From NCBI GenBank assembly GCA_023138875.1, contig JAGLOO010000005.1:1-63658 (forward strand): a stretch of 63,658 bases of DNA. The letters run 5' to 3'. This stretch comes from Bacteroidales bacterium. GTDB taxonomy: Bacteria; Bacteroidota; Bacteroidia; Bacteroidales; GCA-2748055. Below the pieces are notes generated by a model. It was not told the origin of the DNA. It ran no database searches and saw only the letters and a program-made list of their open reading frames with translations. This document shows positions 44,178 through 53,598 of this stretch, one piece after another; the stretch's first letter is position 1, and each line of letters begins with the position of its first letter. Made by a program: the position numbers and the translations under genes.

Positions 44178-45548
44178 CTATTTCATCTCCTCTGCAAAAA
44201 ATCTGTAGAAAAGAGGTATGGTTTCAATTCCCTTATAGAAATTGAATAGTGGATAATTTTCATTGGGTGAGTGGATCGCATCTGAGTCCAGTCCAAAACC
44301 CATCAGGATGGATTTGATACCCAGAACCTCTTCAAAATCCGAGACAATCGGTATACTTCCCCCGCTTCTCACCGGGATCGGCTGCTTTCCAAAGCTCACC
44401 TCGATGGCACGGCTTGCTGCCCTGTACGCAGGAAAATCAACGGGAGTGCCATATCCCTGTCCACCGTGCAGGCTTTTCACCTCCACTTTTGTTCCCTCGG
44501 GAGCAATTCTCCTGAAATGATTGATAAACAGTTCATCAATCTTTTTTGAATCCTGGTTGGGTACAAGCCGCATGGAGATTTTAGCGTGAGCCTTTGACGG
44601 AAGAACCGTCTTGGCTCCTTCTCCAGTATAGCCTGACCAGATCCCATTCACATCCAGACTCGGACGGATCCCGGTCCTTTCATTGGTGGCAAATCCCTTT
44701 TCACCAACCACTTCATTAATATCAAGCGCCTGCTTATAATCATCGAGACTGAATGGGGCTTTTGCCATCTCTGCACGCTCACCATCGGATACTTCCATTA
44801 CATCGTCATAGAATCCCGGAATGGTGATGTGGTTGTTCTCATCGGTCAGAGATGCGATCATTTTGGCCAGCAGGTTGGCCGGATTGCCAACAGCTCCACC
44901 GTATAAACCTGAGTGCAGATCCCGGTTTGGACCTGTAACTTCCACCTCCAGGAAGCTAAGGCCCCTCAACCCTACCGTAATGGAGGGAATATCCTGGGAA
45001 ATCATGGTAGTATCGGAGATCAGGATAACATCCGCTTTGAGCAGATCCTTGTTTTTCTGACAGAATTCTTTCAGGCTGGGGGAACCGATCTCCTCCTCGC
45101 CTTCTATCATAAATTTCACATTACAGTTCAGGGAGCCGGTCCGGTTCATCAATTCAAATGCCTTCACATGCATGTACAACTGTCCCTTGTCATCATCTGC
45201 ACCCCTGGCATAGATCTTTCCATCCCGGATCTCCGGTTCAAAGGGTGGCGATTCCCACAGGTCCAGTGGCTCCACAGGCTGAACATCATAATGACCGTAA
45301 ACCAGAACGGTAGGCAGAGCTTCATCCACTATTTTATGGCCATAAACCACAGGAAATCCGGAGGTCTCTTTTACCTCTGCATGATCGGCACCCGCCTCAA
45401 TCAAAGCATCCTTGATGAACGCTGCCGTTGTGTACATGTCGTCTTCATTTTCTACCTTAGCACTGATAGAGGGGATCCTGATCAGGTCAAACAATTCGTC
45501 AAGGAACCGTTTCCTGTTTTCTTCTACATAATTCTTTATAGTTTCCAT
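44178..45548 (-). CDS. M20-family metallo-dipeptidase
   Basis: The 456-residue cytoplasmic protein has the two-zinc M20 site: 'VLVYGHYDVQP' (His/Asp), 'YARGADDDKGQ' (bridging Asp), 'MIEGEEEIGSPSL' (catalytic and ligand Glu) and a C-terminal histidine in 'SDAIHSPNENY'. A dimerisation insertion lies in the middle. Relatives (PepV/CNDP-like) hydrolyse dipeptides. It is preceded by the DUF3109 gene in the same direction. Confidence 0.9.
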   Translation of the reverse strand: METIKNYVEENRKRFLDELFDLIRIPSISAKVENEDDMYTTAAFIKDALIEAGADHAEVKETSGFPVVYGHKIVDEALPTVLVYGHYDVQPVEPLDLWESPPFEPEIRDGKIYARGADDDKGQLYMHVKAFELMNRTGSLNCNVKFMIEGEEEIGSPSLKEFCQKNKDLLKADVILISDTTMISQDIPSITVGLRGLSFLEVEVTGPNRDLHSGLYGGAVGNPANLLAKMIASLTDENNHITIPGFYDDVMEVSDGERAEMAKAPFSLDDYKQALDINEVVGEKGFATNERTGIRPSLDVNGIWSGYTGEGAKTVLPSKAHAKISMRLVPNQDSKKIDELFINHFRRIAPEGTKVEVKSLHGGQGYGTPVDFPAYRAASRAIEVSFGKQPIPVRSGGSIPIVSDFEEVLGIKSILMGFGLDSDAIHSPNENYPLFNFYKGIETIPLFYRFFAEEMK

Positions 45549-45578
45549 ATATTCTAAATAAGTGTTTTGGTATTGATA

Positions 45579-46163
45579 CTATTCCTGTTTTGCTGACTTT
45601 TTGCTTAACTCAGTGGATACAATTTCAAGCTCCTCATAGAATTCTTTCCCGAATACCCTGGTGATGGGATCCTTCAGGAACCTGAAAACAGGCACTCCTT
45701 CCTTCTTACCCAGCATCCGAGCCGGTTCACATAAGCTCCATTGATGATAATTCAGTGCGATGGCATTTTTCAACCTGTTGATTCTGATGGGGTAGAGATG
45801 ACATGAGACAGGTTTCTGAAAGGGAATGGAACCTTCCTCGTATGCTTTTTCTATGGCACAGCGGACAATACCCTCCTCAAACACCACAAATGCACACTCT
45901 TCTCTTCCCACCAGCGGAGTCACTTTATCACCGTCGTTATCAACGACCCAACCACCCTGATCATGAACCGACCGGAGTCCTTCTGCCCTCATATATGGTT
46001 TAATACTGTCCAGATGCTTGTCAATAAGCTCCACCTCGTCTTCCTCAAGTGGAGCACCTGAATCACCAAAGACACAGCAATTTCCTTCGCACTTTTCCAA
46101 CTGACAGATAAAGTGATTCTCAAAAAGATCCCTACTTACAATCTTATTCCCGATTTGAATCAT
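45579..46163 (-). CDS. DUF3109 family cysteine-rich protein
   Basis: The ATG at 46163 gives the usual family start 'MIQIGNKIVSRDLFENHFIC'; an ATG at 46184 would add seven residues. The roughly 194-residue protein carries conserved cysteines in 'CQLEKCEGNCCVFGDSGAP', 'EECAFV', 'VRCAIEKAYEEG' and 'KPVSCHLYPIRI', typical of YkgJ/DUF3109 proteins that probably bind a metal or Fe-S cluster. The function is unknown. It runs into the M20 dipeptidase gene with a 30-bp gap. Confidence 0.88.
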   Translation of the reverse strand: MIQIGNKIVSRDLFENHFICQLEKCEGNCCVFGDSGAPLEEDEVELIDKHLDSIKPYMRAEGLRSVHDQGGWVVDNDGDKVTPLVGREECAFVVFEEGIVRCAIEKAYEEGSIPFQKPVSCHLYPIRINRLKNAIALNYHQWSLCEPARMLGKKEGVPVFRFLKDPITRVFGKEFYEELEIVSTELSKKSAKQE

Positions 46164-46238
46164 AAGGGTACATGTAAAACACAAAAGTGCGAAAAAAAGC
46201 GCGCATGCGGATGCCCTTTTAATTGATATCTTTGCTGA

Positions 46239-47342
46239 ATGAGTGGAAAATTTGCAGCATTAGTGATGTTCCTTTCATCCTGGATAATGGCTGACGCCCA
46301 GGTTTCCTACCTCAACAGGCCCGATCTCCTGGATCGCGTGGACAGTTGTCTGCAGCACACTTACAACTTCTCTTTCGACAGGGCCCGGCATTTCCAGCAG
46401 GAGCTGATGAAAGCCACACCCAAACACCCGGCACCACATTTTTTAGAAGCGCTCATTGTTTACTGGGAAAATTTCCCGCTTATCCCTGATGATGATGAAT
46501 CGGACCTGTTTGTGGACCTGATGACACAAACTGTGAAGCTGGCAGAGGAGTATATAGAAGGGGAAAACACCCACCTTGAAGGAGTCTTTTTTGACCTTTT
46601 CGGGAGGGCATTTAAGGCCATGTACTGGGCCGATAATGGAAAGGCCGGGAAGGTGATACCCGATCTCAGGACCATGTACAGGCACACTGTGGAAGGATTC
46701 GATCTGAAAGATCAGTTCGATGAGTTCTATTTTTCCACGGGCCTTTACAACTATTACATTGAAGCATACCCTGAGGCACATCCGGTTTACAAGCCTCTGG
46801 TATCCTTTATGACAGAGGGAGATATGAAGCTGGGGCTTCATCATCTGAATCATGCCATCAACCACTCCATCTATCTGAAGGTTGAATCCATGCTATTCAT
46901 GTCCCTGATCCAGTTGAAGTATGAAGAAGACATGAATACGGCCGCTATGTATGCAGAAAAGCTGCACAGAGAATACCCGCGAAATATTTATTACCAGGGA
47001 CACCTGGTAACCATACTTCTTCACCAGCACCGGTACCGGAGGGTGAAGGAGGTCCTGGAATCAGTAGAAACCCAGGATGACAGCTATTCAGAGATGATCA
47101 GGGTCATGGCAGGTGCATTTGTAGCAGAAAAGAAGGACGGTAATCACCAGCTGGCCGGAAAGGGATACCGGAAGGCCATAGAACTGGCAGACTCCTTCGG
47201 ACCGTTCGCTGACCAGTTCAAGGCCATTGGCTACATGGGCCTGTCCAGGCTTCATGAGAATAAGGGATTGCATGGCGAGGCAAAAAGATATGCCCGGAAG
47301 GCCTCAAACCGCACGGTTTATAATTTTATCCTCGACGAATAA
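46239..47342 (+). CDS. Secreted helical (TPR-like) protein of unknown function
   Basis: The 367-residue protein has a signal peptide (cleavage near 'MADAQ', residue 21) and is otherwise helical, with degenerate TPR-like units ('APHFLEALIVYWENFP', 'YYQGHLVTILLHQHRYRRVKEVL', 'GYMGLSRLHENKGLHGEAKRYA'). I do not recognise a named family. It may be an envelope assembly factor. A TATCTTTG -7-like box at 46227-46234 lies directly ahead of the ATG. Its 3' end overlaps the convergent DMT transporter gene by 17 bp. Confidence 0.6.
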   Translation: MSGKFAALVMFLSSWIMADAQVSYLNRPDLLDRVDSCLQHTYNFSFDRARHFQQELMKATPKHPAPHFLEALIVYWENFPLIPDDDESDLFVDLMTQTVKLAEEYIEGENTHLEGVFFDLFGRAFKAMYWADNGKAGKVIPDLRTMYRHTVEGFDLKDQFDEFYFSTGLYNYYIEAYPEAHPVYKPLVSFMTEGDMKLGLHHLNHAINHSIYLKVESMLFMSLIQLKYEEDMNTAAMYAEKLHREYPRNIYYQGHLVTILLHQHRYRRVKEVLESVETQDDSYSEMIRVMAGAFVAEKKDGNHQLAGKGYRKAIELADSFGPFADQFKAIGYMGLSRLHENKGLHGEAKRYARKASNRTVYNFILDE

Positions 47343-48219
47343 CAGGCCTGTCCCACGTGATCAGCCAAACTCCAACAAGGGTTATGATCCCTCCTGCTAA
47401 TTGTAATCCGGTGGGGAAAACACCCAGGAATACCCAGGCAAGTAATAGTGTCCACACCCCTTTTGAACTGATAATCAGTGAAGTTTTTGTAGCTTCAATT
47501 AATTTCAGGGCCTGGTAAGCAAAGACGATAACAATGAGGGTTTCCAGCAATGAACCAATGGAAAGATCCCTCCAGAGTGCAGCGGAGATTTCTGGCATCT
47601 GGCCATTAAAAACAAACAGAACGGCCATGGCAATGGCCAGGAAAAAAGAACGGATCAGGGACATATAGCCCGGAAGCAGGACACTGTGACACTTTCTTCC
47701 CACGATGGTAGCGACAGAAAAGAGGAATGAAGCAAGGATCACATAGACCGATCCCGGATCCAGAAATCCAGTAAATCCCCCATGGCGAAAATTGATAACA
47801 AACACTCCCAGGATGGTGATGATGATTCCAACCAGCTGAGTATTTCGAAACCTTTCCTGCAACAGGGTAATCCCCATGATGGTCACGAACACCGGGCCAA
47901 TATTTCCGATAAATGAGACCACTGCAGGATTCTCCATCTCTTTGATGGCCATGTAAAAGAGACCGCTAGCCATGCCCTCAAGCACCGCAATTACCACTGC
48001 AACTGCCGTCTTCTTCCCAAATGAACCCTTCAGCTTGCGATAATCACGCCGGATCAGAAACCAGGCCCCGTTCCAGAAAACGCCCATTGAAAACCAGAAA
48101 AGGCCGAACTGGACCATGGTTAGATGGTTCAGGACCGACTTGCTGAAAATGAAAGATGAGGCCAGTGCCAGTGAGGCGCCGAATGCAAAGAAATATCCGT
48201 TTGATTGCTGTTGTTGCAT
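47326..48219 (-). CDS. DMT-superfamily (EamA) transporter
   Basis: The 297-residue protein has ten hydrophobic helices in two EamA halves. The family signature 'AVVSFIGNIGPVFVTIMGITLLQERF' closes the first half, and a second copy is at 'TSLIISSKGVWTLLLAWVFLG'. Members export amino acids or other metabolites; the substrate cannot be deduced here. It is convergent with the helical secreted protein. Confidence 0.87.
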   Translation of the reverse strand: MQQQQSNGYFFAFGASLALASSFIFSKSVLNHLTMVQFGLFWFSMGVFWNGAWFLIRRDYRKLKGSFGKKTAVAVVIAVLEGMASGLFYMAIKEMENPAVVSFIGNIGPVFVTIMGITLLQERFRNTQLVGIIITILGVFVINFRHGGFTGFLDPGSVYVILASFLFSVATIVGRKCHSVLLPGYMSLIRSFFLAIAMAVLFVFNGQMPEISAALWRDLSIGSLLETLIVIVFAYQALKLIEATKTSLIISSKGVWTLLLAWVFLGVFPTGLQLAGGIITLVGVWLITWDRPVIRRG

Positions 48220-48271
48220 TTAGTATATTCAAACATCAATAGGTCCGCCAAATTAATCAATACTGGCGACA

Positions 48272-48937
48272 ATGAATGCATCCATGAAGTCAACAGGAAG
48301 ACCCGATGTAAATAAGCTGAAGAATGATCCCAGTTACCGTCAGATCCTGGAACTTGACTTTAATGATATGATTCCCTTTGTCCTGTACAACATCAGGAAG
48401 AAAAGTTTCTTTTCACTCATTTATGCGGGTATCAACATTGCAATGCTGGTATTTATCGCACTGTACATCATATGGGGCATATTTGGATCACAGCATACCT
48501 GGTCGGCGGTTATCAAACAATCGGTGGCCGGTATTGTTGCAGGAAGCATCCTGGTAATCCCCATTCATGAACTCCTTCATGGTCTGGCTTACAGGTTCCT
48601 TGGAGCAAAGAAAATCCGGTTCGGAGCTGACATGCAACAATTCATTTTTTTTGTAACGGCTGACAGATATCCTGTTTCAGGAAAAGAATTGTATTTCCTG
48701 GCCCTGACGCCTTTTGTGATGATCAACGCTGCCACTATAGTGCTCATAGCTGCCTGTTTCCCACAGGTTATTCTATTCCCTGCTTTCCTGCTTCTCAGTC
48801 ATAATATCATGTGCATAGGCGACTTTGCCATCGTAAATTATGTGCATAACCATGCACATGGCAGGGTATTTACGTTTGATGAAACGGAACGAAAAAAGAG
48901 TTACTTCTATGAAGAGGTTGTCGACGAAAAAGAATAA
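48272..48937 (+). CDS. DUF3267-like membrane metalloprotease (zincin)
   Basis: The 221-residue protein has four to five transmembrane helices and the zinc motif HELLHG (HExxH, about 91-96) just after the second helix, in 'VIPIHELLHGLAYRFLGAKK'. A further histidine- and aspartate-containing stretch is in 'SHNIMCIGDFAIVNYV'. This matches DUF3267 putative zincin peptidases of unknown substrate. It ends 4 bp before the convergent TPR lipoprotein. Confidence 0.82.
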   Translation: MNASMKSTGRPDVNKLKNDPSYRQILELDFNDMIPFVLYNIRKKSFFSLIYAGINIAMLVFIALYIIWGIFGSQHTWSAVIKQSVAGIVAGSILVIPIHELLHGLAYRFLGAKKIRFGADMQQFIFFVTADRYPVSGKELYFLALTPFVMINAATIVLIAACFPQVILFPAFLLLSHNIMCIGDFAIVNYVHNHAHGRVFTFDETERKKSYFYEEVVDEKE

Positions 48938-48941
48938 CCTG

Positions 48942-49718
48942 CTATTCTATTGATTTTTCCTGGAGGTACTTTGCTTTCCTTGCCTTTTTTTCACTGACCG
49001 TAAAACCCGAATCAATCTCAAAGGCCTTCATATAGCTCTCAAAGGCTTTATCATACTGTTCGGTAGTCATGTAGAAATCTCCCTTGGAATCGTAGGGGTT
49101 AGCAATGGCAGGCGCCAATTTAATATAATTGTTGAACGCCTCCTCAGCTTTACCGTATTCTTCAATAACCATAAGGGCATAACCCAGCTGGTTATAGGCC
49201 AGGGCAAAATCGGGCTGTGCCTCTATGGCTCTGTTGATGGTTACAATAGACCCTTCGATATCTTTTAGAAACTGAAACTGCAGGACATAGAGGATCTTAT
49301 ACACATGAGGATCGGAAGGATAGAGTTCGGTGGCTATTATTAAGTGCTCCACAACTTTTTCATCCTGCCCATCCAGCAGGTACTTGAAAGCTGTTTTGAT
49401 CTGCTTTTCCCCGTCATTCAGGAAGGCTTCTGACTGGAGCGCCTTTTCAGCAATTTTCTTGGAACATTCACCAGACATAAAGTACATCCAGAAATAAGCC
49501 ATAAAGAAATCAGGATCCTCTTTTACGGCCATTTCAAGATTGCGATAGGCCAGGCCCAGTTTGATCTGGTCAAAAGCCAGCATTCCGGTTTCATAAAGTT
49601 CCAATGCCAATTCAGAATCGGTGGTGACAGGCATCAACCTCACCGATTCGTCCTTTGTACATGAAGAAATTAGAAATGTGGAAATAATAAATATTGGGGC
49701 TAATAATTTTAACCTCAT
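48942..49718 (-). CDS. TPR lipoprotein
   Basis: The ATG at 49718 is chosen because it opens a lipoprotein signal peptide (lipobox ISSC); a longer frame from 49826 overlaps the hydC gene. The 258-residue protein has tetratricopeptide units ('AYRNLEMAVKEDPDFFMAYFW', 'ALAYNQLGYALMVIEEYGKAEEAF', 'ANPYDSKGDFYMTTEQYDKAFESYMKAFE') for protein-protein contacts. It lies 79 bp downstream of the hydrogenase operon and in the same direction, but a functional link is not shown. Confidence 0.78.
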   Translation of the reverse strand: MRLKLLAPIFIISTFLISSCTKDESVRLMPVTTDSELALELYETGMLAFDQIKLGLAYRNLEMAVKEDPDFFMAYFWMYFMSGECSKKIAEKALQSEAFLNDGEKQIKTAFKYLLDGQDEKVVEHLIIATELYPSDPHVYKILYVLQFQFLKDIEGSIVTINRAIEAQPDFALAYNQLGYALMVIEEYGKAEEAFNNYIKLAPAIANPYDSKGDFYMTTEQYDKAFESYMKAFEIDSGFTVSEKKARKAKYLQEKSIE

Positions 49719-49797
49719 CACTGAATAGTTTTCCAATCTTACCTCCAGTCTAAAAGTACTACTTTTCCATTCTATTATCAAATCTGCGATGGAAAGA

Positions 49798-50292
49798 TTA
49801 CAAACCGGCCGGCAAATATTCTTCAATGATCCCCTTCACATCATCCGGGGCAACCCTGCCATAGGTTTTGTCCCCCACCTGGACCACTGGCGCAAGTCCA
49901 CATGCTCCCACACAGCGCAAACAGCTGAGTGAAAACTTTCCATCCGTACGGGTTTCTCCCACTTCCATCTCCAACTGCTTCTTAAATTCATTGAGGACTG
50001 TTTCTGCGCCTCTCACGTAGCAGGCCGTACCTGTACAGATGGATATGGGGAATTCTCCCTTGGGAGTCATGCTGAAGAAGGAGTAGAACGTCACTACGCC
50101 GTAAACCTTTGCCGCTGAGATCTCCAGCTTTTCAGCAATCAATTCCTGCACTTCCGCAGGAAGGTAACCGAAAGTCTCCTGGGATTTATGCAGTACATTG
50201 ATCAATTCTCCCTCCTGGTTACCAAATGAATCACAGATGGTATGGATTTTATCTGTCTGGTCTTTTCTGAGTTCAATCTTCACACTTGACAT
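49798..50292 (-). CDS. hydC: NuoE-like [2Fe-2S] subunit of NADH-linked [FeFe] hydrogenase (HydC type)
   Basis: The 164-residue protein is a thioredoxin-like ferredoxin with the four-cysteine pattern of NuoE: 'CTGTACYVRGA' and 'CLRCVGACGLAPV', preceded by 'LPAEVQELIAEKLEI...VYGVVTFYSFFS'. In bifurcating hydrogenases HydC relays electrons between the flavin subunit and HydA. It is the last gene of the hydrogenase operon and follows hydA by 23 bp. Confidence 0.9.
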   Translation of the reverse strand: MSSVKIELRKDQTDKIHTICDSFGNQEGELINVLHKSQETFGYLPAEVQELIAEKLEISAAKVYGVVTFYSFFSMTPKGEFPISICTGTACYVRGAETVLNEFKKQLEMEVGETRTDGKFSLSCLRCVGACGLAPVVQVGDKTYGRVAPDDVKGIIEEYLPAGL

Positions 50293-50315
50293 ATTGGATC
50301 AATTTAATACTGTGT

Positions 50316-52091
50316 TTATACCTGGAATATTTTTTTACGCTTATCGAAATAATGCGTATGCAAGAGTTCATGCGCTTTTTCGCTCAAGGGCTCACCAAGA
50401 AACTCCTCGTAAAGCTTTTTGATATAGGGATTTTCATGAGATTTCCGGATGGGTTTGTTACGGTCTTCCTCATAGATGGCTTTTGTCCTGGCCTTCAGAA
50501 TGGAAGCATCTCCGTGGTGCAGAGGCTGTCCGCCTCCACCAATACATCCACCCGGACACGCCATGATCTCAATGGCATGGTAGTGCGATTTCCCCTCTTT
50601 GATCTCTTCAAGAAGTTTCCTTGCATTCCTCAGCCCATGGGCAATCCCAATGTTGATCTCCTGTCCGTCAAAGTCAACGGAGGCCGAACGGATCCCATCC
50701 ACCCCCCTGAGTTGCTCAAAATCAACCTTTTCAAGGGATTTACCGGTATATATTTCGTAGGCGGTCCTGGTGGCAGCCTCAATCACTCCGCCTGTGACTC
50801 CAAAAATCACACCTGCACCGGATGATTCTCCCATCGGCTTATCAAAATCCTCTTCATCCATACGAACCAGGTCAAGGTTGGCCTGTTTGATCAAGTGGGC
50901 GAGTTCTCTGGTGGAAATACTGATGTCCACATCGGGATTGCCATCCACCATGAATTCTTCCCGCTGGCACTCATATTTTTTGGCCAGGCATGGCATGATG
51001 GATACCACCACCATGTCTTTCCTGTCTATTTCGATCTTCTCAGCAAAATAGCTTTTTGCAATGGAGCCAAACATCTGCTGAGGAGATCTGGCTGTAGAGG
51101 GTATCTCTTTCATCTCAGGAAAGTTGTACTCGAAGAAATTGACCCAGCCAGGACAGCATGAGGTAAGGATGGGCAGTTTAACATCCTTATCGCCTTCCAG
51201 AAAACGGGTCAGGCGTCCCAGCAATTCCGCACCTTCCTCCATGATGGTCAGATCCGCTGCAAAATCCGTGTCAAACACATAGTCAAATCCCAGCTGGCGC
51301 AGTGCGGTTACCATTTTACCGGTTACCAGGGTTCCCGCTTTCATCCCAAACTCTTCTCCCAGTGCAGCCCTTACCGCCGGAGCAGTCTGCACAACAACGG
51401 TCTTTGAAGGATCATTAAGTGCAGCAATAACTTTTCCTGTATGATCCACCTCGGTAAGCGCACCGGTAGGACATACTGCTACACACTGTCCGCAATAGGT
51501 ACAGGGCGAATGCTCCAGGTTCATTTCAAAGGCCGGGGCCACAACGGCTTGAAATCCACGATTCACGGCATGAAGGGCACCTACGGTCTGAAAATCATTA
51601 CACATTGTCTCACACCTGCGGCACATGATGCATTTATCCAGATCCCTGATAATTGAAGGTGAGGTATCGAGACGGTAGGTAGACATTTCGGCATACTCCT
51701 GACCGGGAATCTCCCTGATCCCAAGCCTGATTGCCATATCCTGCAGGTCGCAGCTGCCCGATTTTGCACATGAAAGACAATCTTTCGGGTGATCGGAAAT
51801 GATCAGCTCCATGACCGTTCTGCGGGCATTGATCACACGCATGGTATTTGTCCTCACCTCCATTCCTTCAGCCACATCCGTAGAGCATGAGGGTGCAAGG
51901 TTCTTCCTTCCCTCTACCTCCACTGAACATATCCTGCAGCCTCCAGGCTTATTCTCAATATTCAGATCTTTCAGATCCATATAACAAAGGATCGGAATGT
52001 CAATCCCCAACTCTTTTGCCGCTTTGTAGATGGTTGTTCCAGCCGGAACCTCTACCTTTTTGCCATCTATTGTAAGTTTCACAAGATTCAT
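50316..52091 (-). CDS. hydA: [FeFe] hydrogenase catalytic subunit (HydA)
   Basis: The ATG at 52091 is preferred over an in-frame TTG at 52100. The 591-residue protein has an N-terminal [2Fe-2S] domain (cysteines in 'ILCYMD', 'GGCRICSVE', 'APSCS') and a His-Cys3 cluster ('DHPKDCLSCAKSGSC'). Two [4Fe-4S] sites ('CIMCRRCETMC', 'CTYCGQCVAVCP') and the H-cluster domain follow. H-cluster motifs are intact: TSCCPGW (C312/C313), MPCLAKKYE (C368) and MACPGGCIGGGGQP (C512, C516). A small-subunit-like tail is fused at the end ('LYEEFLGEPLSEKAHELLHT'). It reversibly reduces protons. With NuoE/NuoF-type partners it is expected to be NADH- and perhaps ferredoxin-dependent. HydEFG maturases are not in the window. 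Confidence 0.95.
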   Translation of the reverse strand: MNLVKLTIDGKKVEVPAGTTIYKAAKELGIDIPILCYMDLKDLNIENKPGGCRICSVEVEGRKNLAPSCSTDVAEGMEVRTNTMRVINARRTVMELIISDHPKDCLSCAKSGSCDLQDMAIRLGIREIPGQEYAEMSTYRLDTSPSIIRDLDKCIMCRRCETMCNDFQTVGALHAVNRGFQAVVAPAFEMNLEHSPCTYCGQCVAVCPTGALTEVDHTGKVIAALNDPSKTVVVQTAPAVRAALGEEFGMKAGTLVTGKMVTALRQLGFDYVFDTDFAADLTIMEEGAELLGRLTRFLEGDKDVKLPILTSCCPGWVNFFEYNFPEMKEIPSTARSPQQMFGSIAKSYFAEKIEIDRKDMVVVSIMPCLAKKYECQREEFMVDGNPDVDISISTRELAHLIKQANLDLVRMDEEDFDKPMGESSGAGVIFGVTGGVIEAATRTAYEIYTGKSLEKVDFEQLRGVDGIRSASVDFDGQEINIGIAHGLRNARKLLEEIKEGKSHYHAIEIMACPGGCIGGGGQPLHHGDASILKARTKAIYEEDRNKPIRKSHENPYIKKLYEEFLGEPLSEKAHELLHTHYFDKRKKIFQV

Positions 52092-52102
52092 TTCTTTCAA
52101 CG

Positions 52103-53593
52103 TTATTTTAAGATAACTGCATCGAATTTACATTTCTCCATACAAGCTCCACACTTGATACATATTTCAAGATTGATAAGATGTATCTCCTTACGCTCAC
52201 CGGTAATGGCACCTACAGGACAAGCCCTTGCACAGGCAGTACAACCCACACAGTTATCCTCCACAATGAAATACTCCATCAGATCACGGCATACTCCTGC
52301 AGTGCACTTTTTATCCTCGACGTGACTTATGTATTCATGGTAGAAATTATCCAAAGTGGATAAAACAGGATTGGGCGACGACTGGCCCAGCCCGCACAGT
52401 GAAGTATCCTTGATGACCTCGCTCAGGTTCCTCAACCGGTCAATGTCCTTCATTTCTCCTTTTCCAGTGCAAATACGTTCCAGTAACTCATATAATCGCT
52501 TGTTACCTATCCGGCAGGGAGAACACTTCCCGCATGATTCTTCCACTGAAAAATCAAGAAAAAACTTAGCAATCGATACCATGCAATCATCCTCATCCAT
52601 AACAATCATTCCGCCCGATCCCATCATGGAACCGCAGGCGATCAGGTTCTCATAATCAATGGGAATATCCAGGTCCTTCTCAGTCAGACATCCACCTGAA
52701 GGGCCACCGGTCTGAACAGCTTTGAATGCTTTACCATCCCTGATCCCTCCGCCAATTTCATAAATGACTTCACGGAGGGTTACACCCATGGGCACTTCAA
52801 TAAGTCCCACGTTGTTCACCTTCCCGGCTAAAGCAAAAACCTTGGTACCTTTGGATTTTTCAGTTCCGATCCCGCTGAACCATGCTGCTCCTTTCAAAAA
52901 AATGACCGGGATATTGGCATAGGTCTCTACGTTGTTCACATTGGTTGGTTTTCCGAGATAACCGCTTTCAGCCGGAAATGGCGGTTTCAGGGTAGGTTCA
53001 CCCCTCAGTCCCTCCATCGAGTGAATGAGGGAAGTTTCTTCACCGCAAACAAATGCACCCGCTCCATATTTCAAATGAATATCAAAATCAAACCCGGTAC
53101 CAAATACTGAGTTGCCAAGGAATCCATACTCACGAGCCTGCGAAATAGCTATTTTGAGCCTTTCAATGGCCAATGGATACTCTGCCCTGATGTAGATATA
53201 GCCTGTATTTGCACCAATACAATATCCACAGAGAGCCATGGCTTCCAGCACAGAGTGAGGATCACCCTCCAGAATTGAGCGATCCATAAATGCACCGGGA
53301 TCTCCTTCATCTGCATTACACACCACATATTTCTGATCGGAGTTGTTCTTACTGGCAAATTCCCATTTCAAGCCTGTCGGGAACCCTGCCCCTCCACGGC
53401 CCCGAATGCCAGAATCCTTAATAACCTTGATGGCCTCGGCTGGTGTCAGCCCGGTGAGGACCTTACCCAGCGCAAAGTAACCATCCTTTCCAATGTATTC
53501 ATCTATCGTTTCCGGATTGATCACCCCACAATTTCTGAGAGCAATTCGAATTTGCTTTTTCACCGGATTTGCTAACAATGTTGCTTCTGGCAT
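52103..53593 (-). CDS. hydB: NuoF-like flavin/NADH subunit of [FeFe] hydrogenase (HydB type)
   Basis: The 496-residue protein has the FMN/NADH-binding fold ('SGIRGRGGAGFPTGLKW', 'NADEGDPGAFMDRSILEGDPH', 'YIRAEYPLA', 'GAGAFVCGEETSL'), the [4Fe-4S] site 'ESCGKCSPCRIGNKRL', and a C-terminal 2x[4Fe-4S] ferredoxin ('CVGCTACARACPVGAI', 'CIKCGACMEKC'). Typical HydB also has an N-terminal thioredoxin-like [2Fe-2S] domain; here that domain is absent and is encoded by the gene immediately upstream (6 bp). It precedes hydA by 2 to 11 bp. Confidence 0.94.
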   Translation of the reverse strand: MPEATLLANPVKKQIRIALRNCGVINPETIDEYIGKDGYFALGKVLTGLTPAEAIKVIKDSGIRGRGGAGFPTGLKWEFASKNNSDQKYVVCNADEGDPGAFMDRSILEGDPHSVLEAMALCGYCIGANTGYIYIRAEYPLAIERLKIAISQAREYGFLGNSVFGTGFDFDIHLKYGAGAFVCGEETSLIHSMEGLRGEPTLKPPFPAESGYLGKPTNVNNVETYANIPVIFLKGAAWFSGIGTEKSKGTKVFALAGKVNNVGLIEVPMGVTLREVIYEIGGGIRDGKAFKAVQTGGPSGGCLTEKDLDIPIDYENLIACGSMMGSGGMIVMDEDDCMVSIAKFFLDFSVEESCGKCSPCRIGNKRLYELLERICTGKGEMKDIDRLRNLSEVIKDTSLCGLGQSSPNPVLSTLDNFYHEYISHVEDKKCTAGVCRDLMEYFIVEDNCVGCTACARACPVGAITGERKEIHLINLEICIKCGACMEKCKFDAVILK

Positions 53594-53598
53594 CGTTC